A DNA stretch of 64,000 nt, from assembly GCA_021234155.1 (NCBI GenBank), contig JAJEKV010000035.1, forward strand, positions 8,818,779 to 8,882,778, written 5' to 3'. The notes under the pieces were generated by a model. That model had not been told where the DNA came from, did not search any database, and worked only from the letters and a program-made list of their open reading frames with translations. This document shows, one piece after another, positions 11,757-23,229 of this stretch (positions are counted from its first letter, which is position 1; each line of letters starts with the position of its first letter). The position numbers were made by a program, and so were the translations under genes. The DNA is from Isoetes taiwanensis (taxonomy: Eukaryota > Streptophyta > Lycopodiopsida > Isoetales > Isoetaceae).

Positions 11757-12222
11757 GGTTAGTATATTCGGTGGCATTTATATATATCAAGTAGGAATAA
11801 CAGTAGTAGACTAGGTCAGGCGTGTATTCATGCTGTCAGTTCGCGCCCGGCGTGAATTGTTAGAATGAGTACACGCCAGAAGCAAATTGGGCACGCAGTA
11901 GATTCCCAATTCGCGCCTGACGCGAACTAGCATTCTTCTGCGTGCCCAAAATGTTTCTGGCGTGTACTCATGCTGCCAATTCGCGCCCAGCTGAATACAC
12001 GCCATAAGCATTTTTGGTCAGGCAGTATATTTCCAGTTCGCGTCGGGCGTGTATTCATGCTTTTGCACCTGGCACGAATTGGCAGCATGAGTACACGCCA
12101 GAAACATTTTGGGCACGCTTGGCTTTGTCCTTTCTTGATTATCCTATTGGCTCGATCTAAAAAGCAGTTTATTTTTGTATGCCCTACGTATTTTGGCTGA
12201 TATAATTTCCTTATTCGTGCAG
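11757..12222 (+). other. Intron of the ParB-like gene, filled by fold-back DNA
   Basis: It starts gttagt after TATAAAAG and ends ttattcgtgcag, giving ordinary GT-AG borders. The interior is GC-richer than its surroundings and is built of inverted copies of a unit containing TTCGCGCC and GCGTGTACTCATGC. The phase of the flanking frames does not match perfectly, in keeping with gene decay. Confidence 0.55.
11940..12118. repeat. Fold-back repeat with 48-bp arms
   Basis: 11940-11987 pairs with 12071-12118 in inverted orientation with one mismatch; the first 42 bases are perfect. A related but weaker inverted partner of the left arm lies at about 11866-11901, so alternative hairpins can form. The arms carry GCGTGCCCAAAATG, GCGTGTACTCATGC and CAATTCGCGCC. 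Confidence 0.85.
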
Positions 12223-13885
12223 CCCTTACGTGGAATAACTCCGTCATGCCTGCCAGCAATGGATAGAATATGGAAGACCAGGTACGCACGAAGTCTGAGG
12301 AGTATAAGGCATTGGAAAAGACCTTGGCCCAGACTATCCCCAAGATAAAAACCAAGGCCCAAAAAAGCAGGAAAAAAAGTGGGGAGGAAGCAGGGGAGAC
12401 GTCTGAAGCATCTTCCAGAGGCCCTACAGATGCCTACAGGATCATCTTCGCTAAGGACGAAGTCTGGGCGAAGTGGAACGAGTTCTGGAATGCTTATGCT
12501 CAGAAACAGCTGTCAGATGCAATGGGAAGAGTGCCTCCTCAAGATACTTCAATATTTGATTTGAAGACCACCGAGATGAGAAAAGTACAGGGCCTTCAGG
12601 ATGATGAAGTCATTTAGCTGTTAGATCAATGCATAAACAAAAAAGTTCTGTACAAGAAGGCTTCTTCAGTTAAGGACAAAATGTCCTTTGTTGATTGTTG
12701 CACTCATATAAAGGACATGCGAGTTATGAAGGTAGCAGTTGGTCAAGAACTTCAGAAGCTATCTGGTAATGTAACATTGTCTGAAGTCGGCCTACTAGAA
12801 AAGTATGGCGTGTCTACTGATGACATCAAGAAATACGTCTTCTGGTCCAAGGACTTTCTGCAAAACAGGAAATTAAAGAACCAACAACATACTACAAAAC
12901 TATCAGATAAGGTGATGGCTGAGCTAAGAAGAAAGGTTGTCATCCTGAAAGATGCTAGTGGTGACTTACCTGCACTCCAATACCTAGTCTCTACTGGCTA
13001 TACAGGTTTCCTACCTGATACAACAATAGGTCTTCATAATATTTCTCTGTTTGTATTGGATAGCAAGACCGCAAAATGAGAGAAGGGGATGACTCAAAAA
13101 GAGTACATCAATTTTTTTACTAGTTGCATAGGCTTAACAACTGAGAAGCTCTTTACTATTGTCATCATATGGCCCCCAGGAGAGCTTATATGCATGCTTT
13201 GGTGGCTTCGTACGATTTGGAATGCCTAAAGGTCATTAGGGAAGGTTCTCTTCTCTTTGAGACAAAGGATACTGATTTGAGGATGCAGTTTAAAAGCGCC
13301 TGTATAATCTTCATAATGATATCCCTTGTGCCAGATGATGACTATGAGGTAGCTAAGAGCAAAGGGGCATCAGATAAAGGTGCATGGCAGTGTTTTCTTT
13401 TGGATGAACCCAGCTTGAAAAATGTCTTTTACAAAGTAGATGATGAGGATGAAGCGAATGAATGCCAGGAATTTGATGTTCCTGACCTTTACCGGAAAGA
13501 CATCACTCTGGAATTGCTGACAAAAGAAAAGGGGCCCTTGAATAAACATGGGTTTGCAATCAATCTGGCAAGCTATCTTGTTGAGGCTTTTGCATCACTT
13601 GATACCATTTGCTGTGAACTTCATGTTGAAGGGTACATTGGTAGAGAAGCCCTGAAGATATCAAGAAGATGTCTAAGTTTCATCAACGATGACCAGTCCA
13701 GGGATTTCCTTGAAGTGTTTTTCGAAAAGGTACTAGCCACGGCTGATTGGGGTCCTGTCAAAGATAAAAACCCGTTGGCTTTGGTACCTTACAAAGGGAA
13801 GAAGCAGACTACTATTTCACAAAAGCCTCCAAGGGCAACTCCAGAATGTTCAAAAAGCAATGTAACCCCCGAGGAGAAGGCCTAG

Positions 13886-14276
13886 CGCAGGAACGTGTAC
13901 ATTTTGCAGGGTCAAAATTAGAAAGTTTATCCATCCTAAAGACCACACGTCAACTCCTACATAAACTCTACTTTTACACTATGTACATTATGTACATGAT
14001 ACATTTGCAACATGAACTAACATGCTAACATATGACAAGCATGGACATCTGTGTATGCAGGCCAATGTGTATGATTGCTTGTGAAATCTATATGAAATGC
14101 AATGTCTCCGTGTATCTCTGCAATCTCACATGTCCAGAGCAATAAGATGCATCTGTATTTGGGGTCTCAAACTAGATATCATTGTTCCCAGTCCTCTATC
14201 CTAAAGCATTTTTATGATCTTTTGAAACAAGTACTAAAACTTCCTTTGCTCTAATTTTTCTAAATCAAAAGCTTAC
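13886..14276. other. Non-coding spacer
   Basis: Nothing recognisable lies between the end of the ParB-like gene and the first helicase exon. It is AT-rich and free of long frames. Confidence 0.4.
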
Positions 14277-15245
14277 CCATCGAGGGTCATACCGATTTTC
14301 CTTGTGTTTACCACAGTCAATAACGTGAACAACATCTTCAATAGTCAAACTCGTCTCAGTAATATTTGTCGATAGCATTACCTACAATACAACCTACTGA
14401 TAATTACTATGAACATCAAAAATCCTATTTATGTCACAAACACTTCGTAAGAAGTACCTTTCGTACTCCCAGAGGAGGAATTTCAAAAACTCGCTTTTGA
14501 TCTTTAGGAGCAAGAGAGGAATGAAATGGCAAAAGCCAATCTGAAGCAGAGCCTGAAAACCTCCTCAACGCCATGAGCCTGTCAAAGATGAGCTGAATTT
14601 CTGCCATTCTCTTAAATAAGAGAGACATATCGGATTTGTAACATGATATATCAGCATTGTGCACATAAACACAGCTGCTACACTTACAGGAAGAAACACC
14701 AAAATTGCCTGCACAGGGAAGTCCAATTATTATCTGCAAAAAGCATGCATATATCAAGGAGAATTCCAAAGGAAAGCTGTGCAAAACCAGAAATGCTCTT
14801 TCAGAAGTATGCACATCTATTGAGAAATCTATATCAAGTTGGGGATATCTGAAAGCCCTAGTCATATTCCATGAATTTCTATATAACATTACAAATTCGA
14901 ACAAGGAGAAAGGCAAATCAGATTGCTCCTGGTGTTACTATTATAACCAGAATATCGCAAGTCCTTATAATCTGGATTTATGGGAATCTCTTCCAGCGTT
15001 GTCACGTCTCCCCAACCAGAAGAGACAAGATTTTGCCTTCCTCTACCACTGTCTGTTAGATTCTTCAAAATCTATTGACAGAAGCATCTGGTTAGATTCT
15101 CCAAGACATTCATAAAAGCAAGATGGAGCCCAAGGTTTGTTAAACCAACCTTGCTTCTGCTTGTATGATTGCTTGATATAGATGCTGGCGAGTCGGCTGA
15201 GAGTTGATACCCGAACTGCTCGTACACATCCTCCAAGTAACAATA
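14277..15245 (-). pseudogene. DExH-box RNA helicase gene fragment (plant DExH4/DExH7-like)
   Basis: Minus-strand exon-like pieces follow a plant DEAH/DExH RNA helicase in order. A YLEDVYEQFGY segment lies near 15230-15160. An NLVSSGWGD segment continuing to INPDYKD lies near 15060-14930. A 21-nt piece AILVFLP lies at 14688-14708. RMAEIQLIFDRL through HSSLAPKDQKRVFEIPPLGVRK lies at 14458-14610. Then [18 protein letters not shown] with [16 protein letters not shown] lies at 14277-14381. The 14458-14610 and 14277-14381 pieces keep matching phases and clean splice sites. The family normally has the ATP-binding DExH core upstream and further helicase and HA2 domains downstream; both are absent, as is a segment between the second and third pieces. 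It is a truncated gene copy, abutting RUG3 head to head. Confidence 0.8.
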
Positions 15246-15300
15246 GTAACTATGTCTTACAGAGCGTGCTTGTCCATCTTAGCATGCACTAAGTGCTCCC

Positions 15301-15354
15301 AATAAAAAATAACTATAATCGAAACGAAATAAAAAATAACTATAATCGAAACGA
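15301..15354. repeat. Tandem duplication, 2 x 27 bp
   Basis: Two perfect copies of a 27-bp unit (aataaaaaataactataatc plus 7 bases) lie 200 bp upstream of the RUG3 start codon, in the spacer between the helicase fragment and RUG3. Confidence 0.9.
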
Positions 15355-15561
15355 GAGACTGCCCAGAGGCCTTTAACATACGATCTAGGGCATACGATAG
15401 ACGGATTCAATGATCGAGATAGTCTAGGTGCCAAGTGCAAACAACGTCCCTGCCACTGCAAAAGTCATAGACCATGTTCCGCAAAGAATGTCCCTAGAAT
15501 GGATATACGTTTACGATATACATACGCTGTCCTTATACGGCTTCCGGAGTAGCTGAAAAAA

Positions 15562-18500
15562 ATGTGCGCAGCTCCACAAAGGCGATGGTTATGGCGTCTC
15601 TCATCTCGTTCTTCGTTGCACATACGATGGTTTTCTCAAACGAGGACGCATTTGGCTTCATCATTGGAGCTGGAGATATGGGCATGGGGCCGTGGAGAGG
15701 CTGGGCAGCTTGGACATGGAGCCGAAAGTATGGAAAGCTCCCCTGTTCTCATCATGGAGCTTCGAGGCCAATTTTCCGCATTAGCTCCAGTGCCAGGTCT
15801 TCTGAATTCCCCTCTTACTTCCAATTTGCATCATTCCCAGGCCTTGCTCCAGCGATCATCACAGAATTCTGAGACTCAGAGCTGCGAAAAAACAAATTCA
15901 GGTTCTGTAACTGAAACTTTAACAGGTGTTGATAAGCTGGACGATCCAGTGTCAAATGCTGGTGCAGGCAGTGTAGGAATTGCAGCTGGGCTTTTCCACT
16001 CAATGGCTTGGGAAAATGGAAATCTATGGGTTTGGGGAAAAGGAGATGGAGGTCGGCTAGGATTGGGATCAGAGGATCCTAAGTACTTCCCTACGCTAAA
16101 TAAGAACATTGAGAATGTTAGCAGTGTAGCTCTAGGAGGATTGCATTCTGTCGCACTCTTGAATGATGGAGAAGTATACACCTGGTATGTCCTTATCCGA
16201 ACTTTTTAGGGTTGTATTACATCATCAAATTTTTAGGTAATAGGAAGGTTGCAGGGGTTACGGAGGGTTAGGAGGGTTGGGACATGGAGTATACACTAGA
16301 GAGCTTGTCCCAAGGCATTTACAATATCCTTGGGAAGGAAAGGTGATGCATATATCTGCTGGAGCATCACATACAGCTGCTGTAACGGATTGTGGTAAGT
16401 ACTAGTTCCTTGTGTTTATAATCATTACTCAATGTCCATGCATGACTTCTGCTGATTGGCTCTCCTTACAAATTTGTGTTTGAGAGGCCTGTAACATGAG
16501 CATCTGTTTCTGGTTGCTTGCTACCTCTGCTAACACCTAAGTTAGTCAACATAAAGCTTAACAGGTGGGAAAGCAAGCATGGAAGAAGCTAATTCCACTG
16601 TGGTGCAAGAAAAATAAAGGGTCTCGCTAACTATTTAAACTAGATGGGATTTTGATTGAAGTGAAATGGGATGTCCTTGGCGTATGTAACCTTATCTGCC
16701 TTTCCAAATCTCATAAGAGCATCTAACTGAAAATTTACAGGAAGTAAGGTCCCAGAGGACCTGATCTGAACCTTCATATGAGCTGTTTAACATCTCTCGT
16801 TATTTCCAATTGAGTGGGTATTTGAAGCTCCGGATTTAAAAGATGCATTTCTTATTTGGCAAGTACAGCCTATTTTCTTTGCTTAGTTCCTTACTTAAGA
16901 TTGAATGCTTTGTTTGGGTGAAAAATCTAATATTTTCTCTCTGATGTGTCTTCTTGTATTCTAGTAATGTCTACATTTGTGATTTGAGTGGGGTACTGTG
17001 ATAAAACGACGATGTTCTATTTAGGAAAGATGAAGTTGATAAGAGGAATTTGGAGTGGTTTAAATTTGGAAAGTTTGTGATCCGTAAGTTATGTTAGCAA
17101 AATCCTAGGTTTCTCTTATGTTAAGTACAAAAAACCTGATATGAGACCTGATGTTTGCTTTAGTTTAAGCATTTGCTGCATAAAAACTCTACATCTAGTG
17201 TTTTACATCGAGTCATATGCATGTAGCAGCATAACTCAAGCAGATACGTCTGTCAAGCATAGCTCAAGCAGATTGTCATGGGAGTTGGGGGCTGCAAGGG
17301 CTGGATTTCTGGCATAGAATTTGACATATGCATGAATAATCAGGCATTATATATACTTGGGGAAGAGATGAAGGAGATGGAAGACTAGGCCATATCAACG
17401 TGCAACTGGATGAGGGAGTGCTTTCTTCCCCGAAAAGAGTTGATCTGTCTGTGCGTTTTGCAACTGTCTGCTGTGGCGGGTTTTTCACTATGGCTTTAAC
17501 ACCTGAAGGAGAACTCTGGGGATGGGGAGGTAATCATTGGACCTTTTATACTTATTATTGGTAAGGCATGAAAACATGTAGATTTTGATCCAATCTAATA
17601 AGAAAATCAATTGTTGTTAAGCAATAAAAGTTTCAATTTAGTTCTCTTGGCTAAAAATGCACTGATAATTAGTTTAAGTTGGTTTTCCTTGTTCAGGAAA
17701 CTCGAATTATGAGCTTGGAAGAGGAAGTAAGAGCGTCAGAGGAAAACCAATGCCTGTCCCAGATCTGCAAAATACTCGCATAAGCCAAGTTTCTTGTGGG
17801 GGTTACCACAGTGCAGCATTGACAGGTATGGAGTGTTGTTTTAAGATATAAATAATAATTATAATTTTGCTAGGCATTTTAATCTGTTATTCCTAGTTTA
17901 CATTGTTTGAAAATTTAGTGGAATTCAGGGCACATGGCACATGCTACTTTATGTCAATGGCTTATCATTTCGCTTTAAAGGATTTAGAAGATGGATTTTG
18001 TTAGCATGTTTATTTACCTGTTTATCCTTTCTTATGCAACTTATTTGTGAATAGCTATTCTAAAGTTAGGATTGTCAACATGTTGAGAGGGCTTTTGATG
18101 TCTAGAAATCATCACTGAACCAAATTTATATCTTAGGTTGTGGTTGTTGGTAGATGTTGCAGCTCATTTGCTTTCTCTCTTCCTGTGTTGGTTTTGCGGC
18201 AATTTAATGTATTGGGCATGCTATATTGGCCAATGCAGTTTGTTTCTTATGGGCATCAATGTTGCCCACCCCCAATTGGGAGGAAGCACATTAGTCAAGA
18301 AGGCAAATGCTTTTGCAGGTGAGCCAAAACATCACAAGTCTTAACTGTATCAGCACATGGATTTTTTCATATATATCTCGGGTTGTATGTCTAATCTGAT
18401 GAGACCATATTTCTACTTGACAATCTCTCTACAAAAGTCTTGTTCATTGCCGAGGGATCCCAGGAAACGACCTGGAATGGGATTCCGCAATGCCCCATGC

Positions 18501-19562
18501 AGCCTCTGTCTGGGATGGGCATGCTTTTCCTGCAGTGAAGAGGAATATTTAGAAGAGCCAGATGAGATGCTAAAGGAGAAGAGGATAACGTTGATAAAGA
18601 AGGATATAATGGAGATGAAATTGAAGAAATAAAGAAGAGCAGCAGCATCATGTTTATTTGCCCATTTTGTAGGCATGTGATGCTGAATTTAATAACATTT
18701 GGTTTTAATTTTTTTCCTTAACACTTTCCAACTCTCTACTTTCCACTGGTTATCTTACCTGCTGCTCATCATTGAAGAACTCTGCATCTTTCTTATTACA
18801 TCATAACTTTGGGAACTGCGTCTTGCTTAAGAAGGATATTTTCCAATAGACATACAAGGTATTTAACTTGCAATAGTTCTCTCAATGCTTGGTGAAGGCA
18901 GCTAGGTCAGCTGTTTAATGTAGCAGACTTTAATATCCTGCTCATCGACGCTTTGAATGTGATGAAACAAGATTGCCTGCACAGATGGACCATAGAGATG
19001 TCATGGATTTTTGCAGCAAAGTCAATGCCATCATAAATTATACTACCTTTCGTGTTTAGTTTTATTGTTATTGGATTTGAAGAGATGTAGTGGCATCTTT
19101 GAAAAGTAGTAACAGCTTTGCACATTCGTTATGGTGCAGGAGATGGCAAAGTGTTGACTTGGGGGTTTGGTGGCCACGGTCAGCTTGGACATGGCTCAAT
19201 TAATAGTGTGAAAGTTCCTACTATTGTTGAAGCTCTAGAAGATGAGCATGTTGTGTACATAGCATGTGGAAGCTCCTGGACGGCTGCCATTACAGGTTTG
19301 TTGTTCTCCAAGTTGAGCTACTGATAAAACCTGATGGCTCAAAATATGTGTTGTTTTTACAGATTCTGGAACTGTTTTTACATGGGGAAAGAATCGTGAT
19401 TGCCAGATTGGTGTTCCTGGACTCTCAGATATACAAACTGTTCCTATAGCAATTGAGTTTCATTCAGGTTCTGATGATAATGAAAATAAGTCCAGGAAGA
19501 TGATTGCTGTTTCTGCTGGTTCTAATCATGGCTTAGGTCTTGCTGTTAGGCTCAAAGCATAA
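15562..19562 (+). CDS. RUG3: RCC1-repeat protein RUG3, probably mitochondrial; six exons
   Basis: The exons are 15562-16184, 16255-16394, 17344-17529, 17697-17825, 19140-19295 and 19363-19562. All borders are GT-AG and the phases agree. Together they give 1434 nt, or 477 codons plus a TAA stop. An in-frame TAG at 15550 supports the ATG at 15562. The N-terminus (about 35 residues, rich in Arg and Ser, few acidic residues) looks like a mitochondrial presequence. Seven-bladed RCC1 repeats follow: [88 protein letters not shown] and [16 protein letters not shown]. The order and the [14 protein letters not shown] and QIGVPGL signatures match Arabidopsis RUG3 (At5g60870), which is needed for nad2 transcript splicing and complex I biogenesis. 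The 1.3-kb fourth intron is the longest. No break is visible, so this is the one gene here likely to be expressed. Confidence 0.93.
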
Positions 19563-19697
19563 GTCTTATCTTATTCTGAGTCATATTATTCAGGGCCCGT
19601 TTCAGGAAGCCTTAAGCTTATTAAAATCAATTATCTTTGAGATGTCTCCTGTTCTTTGTCTTATGTCAGAAATATGTGAAGGTTGGTTAATTTTATG

Positions 19698-19759
19698 CTC
19701 TCTCTCTCTCTCTCCCTCTCCCTCTCCCTCTCCCTCTCCCTCTCCCTCTCTCTCTCTCT
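19698..19759. repeat. CT/CCCTCT microsatellite
   Basis: (CT)n passes into about six CCCTCT-like hexamers and back to (CT)n, about 135 bp past the RUG3 stop codon. It directly abuts the left end of the TIR element. Confidence 0.95.
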
Positions 19760-21000
19760 TGTCGGCCACATGCTCGATCGTATACGGCGAGAGACAATTT
19801 TTATACGTATGTGCACGAGAGATGACGAGAGACAATTATCTCTCGCACACTAACTGGCCCAGTTTGGCCTAGTTTGGCCTGAAATTCCTCTTTTGGATCC
19901 CTTTCTTAGCTATGACAACAAATCTAAAAGGTTCTGCTCTCGGATTGCCGTTGTTCAACCAAAAGCTGAGCAAATCGGCTTAGATGCATAGTATACTCCG
20001 GATAAAACCCCTTGGACTCTGCCTAAATTTTGTACTGCTGGAACTTGGGACAAATCCGGCGATGGCAGAGGCAATGATTTCCTAGATTTCCTAGATTTGG
20101 AAGCCCCTGCCTTTAAATCCTTTCCACGGCAGGGCTTCGGATTGCAGATTTTCCCCTTGGTTTCAAGGTTACAAATCCCCAACTCCTTGCCGGAATGCGT
20201 CTGTAAATCATTCTTTGTTGGATTACATGCCGGCAAACGCAGGGGACGACCAAACTCATCCTCTTGAGCTAAACATTTTGCACTATTACTACTTTCTGTG
20301 ACCAGAAAAAGCCGGAATTGGTTTTTTATCCTCCAAATAGGGAAATAGGGGAGTGGAAGGGGGAATCATTCTTAAAAGGCCCTGCCGATTCTTGCAATAA
20401 ATCCTTGGAAAAAATTCGAGATGGAGATGGAGGATACTCGGATCTACCTCTGATATGGATTGGAAGATAAATATCCATGAAATCTGCTACCGGATGCAGA
20501 AAATCTTCTCGTTCCTTTGCATGCATGTCATGAAACAGTGCTAGGTCATCTTCCGGTTTCTGCAACAAAGAAGAGATAGAACAAGGAGGTTGATCCGGCA
20601 GCTGATCATCGCCATCCGCTATAGCTTAGCTTCTATATCCGATAGATCTTCTACGATTTTTATGTTTACGATTTTTATATTTTGATTCGAGTTGTTGTAG
20701 GCCGGATTTAGAGCTGTAGGCCGGATTTCGAGTTGCGAGTGAATGATCCATGCACAAAGCTTTAGAACATAGCTGGTATCGACCAGGCGCATGTAGCCAG
20801 AAAATATTTTGGGGGGAAAAAAGAACTTCCGGAGGGTACACTTCTGACAATTAAAAGTCAATGGGAATGTTCCTCTCTCTTGTTAGGGAGAAATTGTCTC
20901 TCGAGGTGAGAGTCAAGAAAACCCACTCTCACCCATCTCTCCCCTTCTCCCATCTTTCGTATTGTCTCTCGTAACCTCTAAGTCCGCATGTGGCCAAGGC
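19760..21000. mobile_element. 1.24-kb TIR element lying between CT tracts
   Basis: The left end has GGCCACATGC (19764-19773), 15 other bases, then GAGAGACAAT (19789-19798). The right end carries the exact reverse complements at 20986-20995 and 20961-20970, again separated by 15 bases. Further GAGAGACAATT copies lie inside both ends (about 19826 and 20891). Both ends abut CT microsatellite, which suggests insertion into, or origin with, a CT tract. The interior has minus-strand frames (19955-20236, 20326-20568, 20619-20861) rich in Pro, Ser and Lys with no known domain. No transposase is seen, so it is probably non-autonomous. The superfamily is unknown. Confidence 0.6.
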
Positions 21001-21075
21001 ATCTCTCTCTCTCTCCCTCTCCCCCCCCCCTCCCCTCCCTCTCCCTCTCCCTCTCTCTCTCTCCCTCTCTCTCAC
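21001..21075. repeat. CT/CCCTCT microsatellite
   Basis: A second CT-rich tract with CCCTCT units and a C-run borders the right end of the TIR element and mirrors the tract at 19698-19759. Confidence 0.95.
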
Positions 21076-21229
21076 ACCTAGAATCACACTTTGAACTGTT
21101 GGGTGGCGAAGCCCACAGATGCAATGTAAAAAGTGGTTGGGGACAGGGCCCAACTGAGCAATGTAGTGTGGTGTGTGGTCACATATCCAGTTGGATGCTG
21201 CCTAGTTGTGTGACGTTAAAATACTATCT

Positions 21230-22400
21230 ATTTATCTATCTCTTCCCGCCAAATACAATCATTATGACCAAAACCAACCATAATGATTGTATTTCGGCCC
21301 ATAAAGTGGACCATCTTAAGTTTTGTTATAAAGACGATCAGGTGGAGATTGTGGACTCATACAAATATTTGGGTATTCAGGTAGACAAGAGTCCGAGTTG
21401 GAATCAAGCAGTGGAACAACAAAGGGTCAATGGTGGTTTGAAAGCTCTCTACAACATGCAACGTAGAAGTGCTAAAGTTGAAATTTGCAATTTTAGCCTA
21501 AAAAAAAACATTGTATGCCATGTTGGTCCAATCGGTATTGTTGTATGGGTGTGAAGTGTGGGCACCTGGTTTGGCAGAAGACACTTGGAAGAAAATTGAG
21601 AAAGTTCAAAAAAAGTTTTTTAGAACAGAACTGGGGGTTAAAGCATAGACTCCATGCGATATATTATTGGTCGAATGTGGGAAGATGTGTTCAGAGGCAG
21701 CAACATTATGTAGGACGCTTGCTTATGTATGTAAAGTGCAACTTGGGAGGCAAAACCATAGTATACCCAATATGGCTTTGGAAGCAACTAGACATAAAGG
21801 CTGGTATACGGAGGTAGAGATATGGATGAGAAAGTGGGATCTCAACCCTCACGATCTTCTTGCACATCATGGTGACCTTAGATCCTGGGTGCAACATGTA
21901 GTAAAAAAATCATAGCGTGTTCCAGAAGTAAAAAAAGAGTATTATAAGCAGTTTATCAATCCTCACCTGCAATCACAGAAGTATCTCGAAATGGGAATTT
22001 CAGTTAAGCTCAGGCACTTAGTTCGCACAGGCTGGGTGTGGAAGTAGGGCGTTGGAATCATATTCCTCATGCTTTGAGAGTACGTAAGTTGTGTGGTGCG
22101 AATGTCGTTGAAGATGAAGCACATACACTTTTAAGTTGCTTAGCATGTGCATATCTTAGGTGTAAGTATCAAGTTAATTGTAATAATTTGCGGGAATTCT
22201 TTGATCTACCAAGCACTAAGATAAGACAATTTATCATAGAAGTGCTTGAGAATAGAGACCATTTATTGAGATTATATAATTGTAAAGAGAGAAGTGGGAG
22301 GGAACTAATGCATTTCTATCTGAGGATGCATTAGAAGATATTTTTTACAATGTTGATTGTACTCATTGAACGTCTCATAGACCTGGTGGTCTGCAGACGT
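21230..22400 (+). pseudogene. LINE reverse transcriptase C-terminal remnant
   Basis: Plus-strand frames cover the part of a LINE polyprotein after the RT palm. A VEIVDSYKYLGIQVDKSPSW block (21339 onward) is followed, after a frameshift near 21550, by sequence reading GCEVWAPGLAEDTW in the next phase, an LGVK-type thumb segment, and a terminal Cys/His cluster (RKLCGANVVEDEAHTLLSCLACAYLR, 22080-22160) typical of zf-RVT ends. The endonuclease and catalytic RT domains are missing (5' truncation). Several stops and shifts make it non-coding. The copy ends in a short hairpin (AGACC/GGTCT, 22380-22393) and then the long TC repeat, which looks like its 3' tail. Confidence 0.75.
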
Positions 22401-22423
22401 GATATTTATACATTTCACGTCAT

Positions 22424-23229
<806 letters not shown>

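Larger units (their letters stand above)
10128..13885 (+). pseudogene. ParB-like/DGQH-motif protein gene, multi-exon, broken
   Basis: A possible first exon (10136-10249) lies between ttgcag and gtcagt. It is followed by a lysine-rich region with PPKKARG (a possible nuclear signal), then a long frame from about 10810. The central part resembles the N-terminal fold of ParB: an IHVDRLV strand, a YDPEHAREILRAMVRNP helix-type segment, a VPMPADVLP segment and LIIDGQHSIEAQRSL, matching the ParB/DndB-style DGQHR box with Ser for Arg. It then continues TPAEDLAGMST..FLYKR to a gttagt donor at 11757, and resumes after a cgtgcag acceptor at 12222 with a lysine-rich coil and two further regions of no recognised family. 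Stops interrupt one reading phase at 10884, 11127, 11484, 12264, 12615 and 13077, and there are phase shifts near 10810, 11670 and 13180. The role is unknown. A ParB-type fold would suggest nucleotide or DNA binding, but that is inference. Confidence 0.55.

Noticed and set aside
10884-13079. Stop-codon reassignment or U-to-C RNA editing rescuing the ParB-like gene
   Set aside because: Frameshifts are also present, the gene is nuclear with introns, and U-to-C editing is an organellar process in plants; decay by deamination is simpler.
18138-18632. Small frames inside RUG3 intron 4
   Set aside because: No domain, codon pattern or splice context; the intron is otherwise ordinary.
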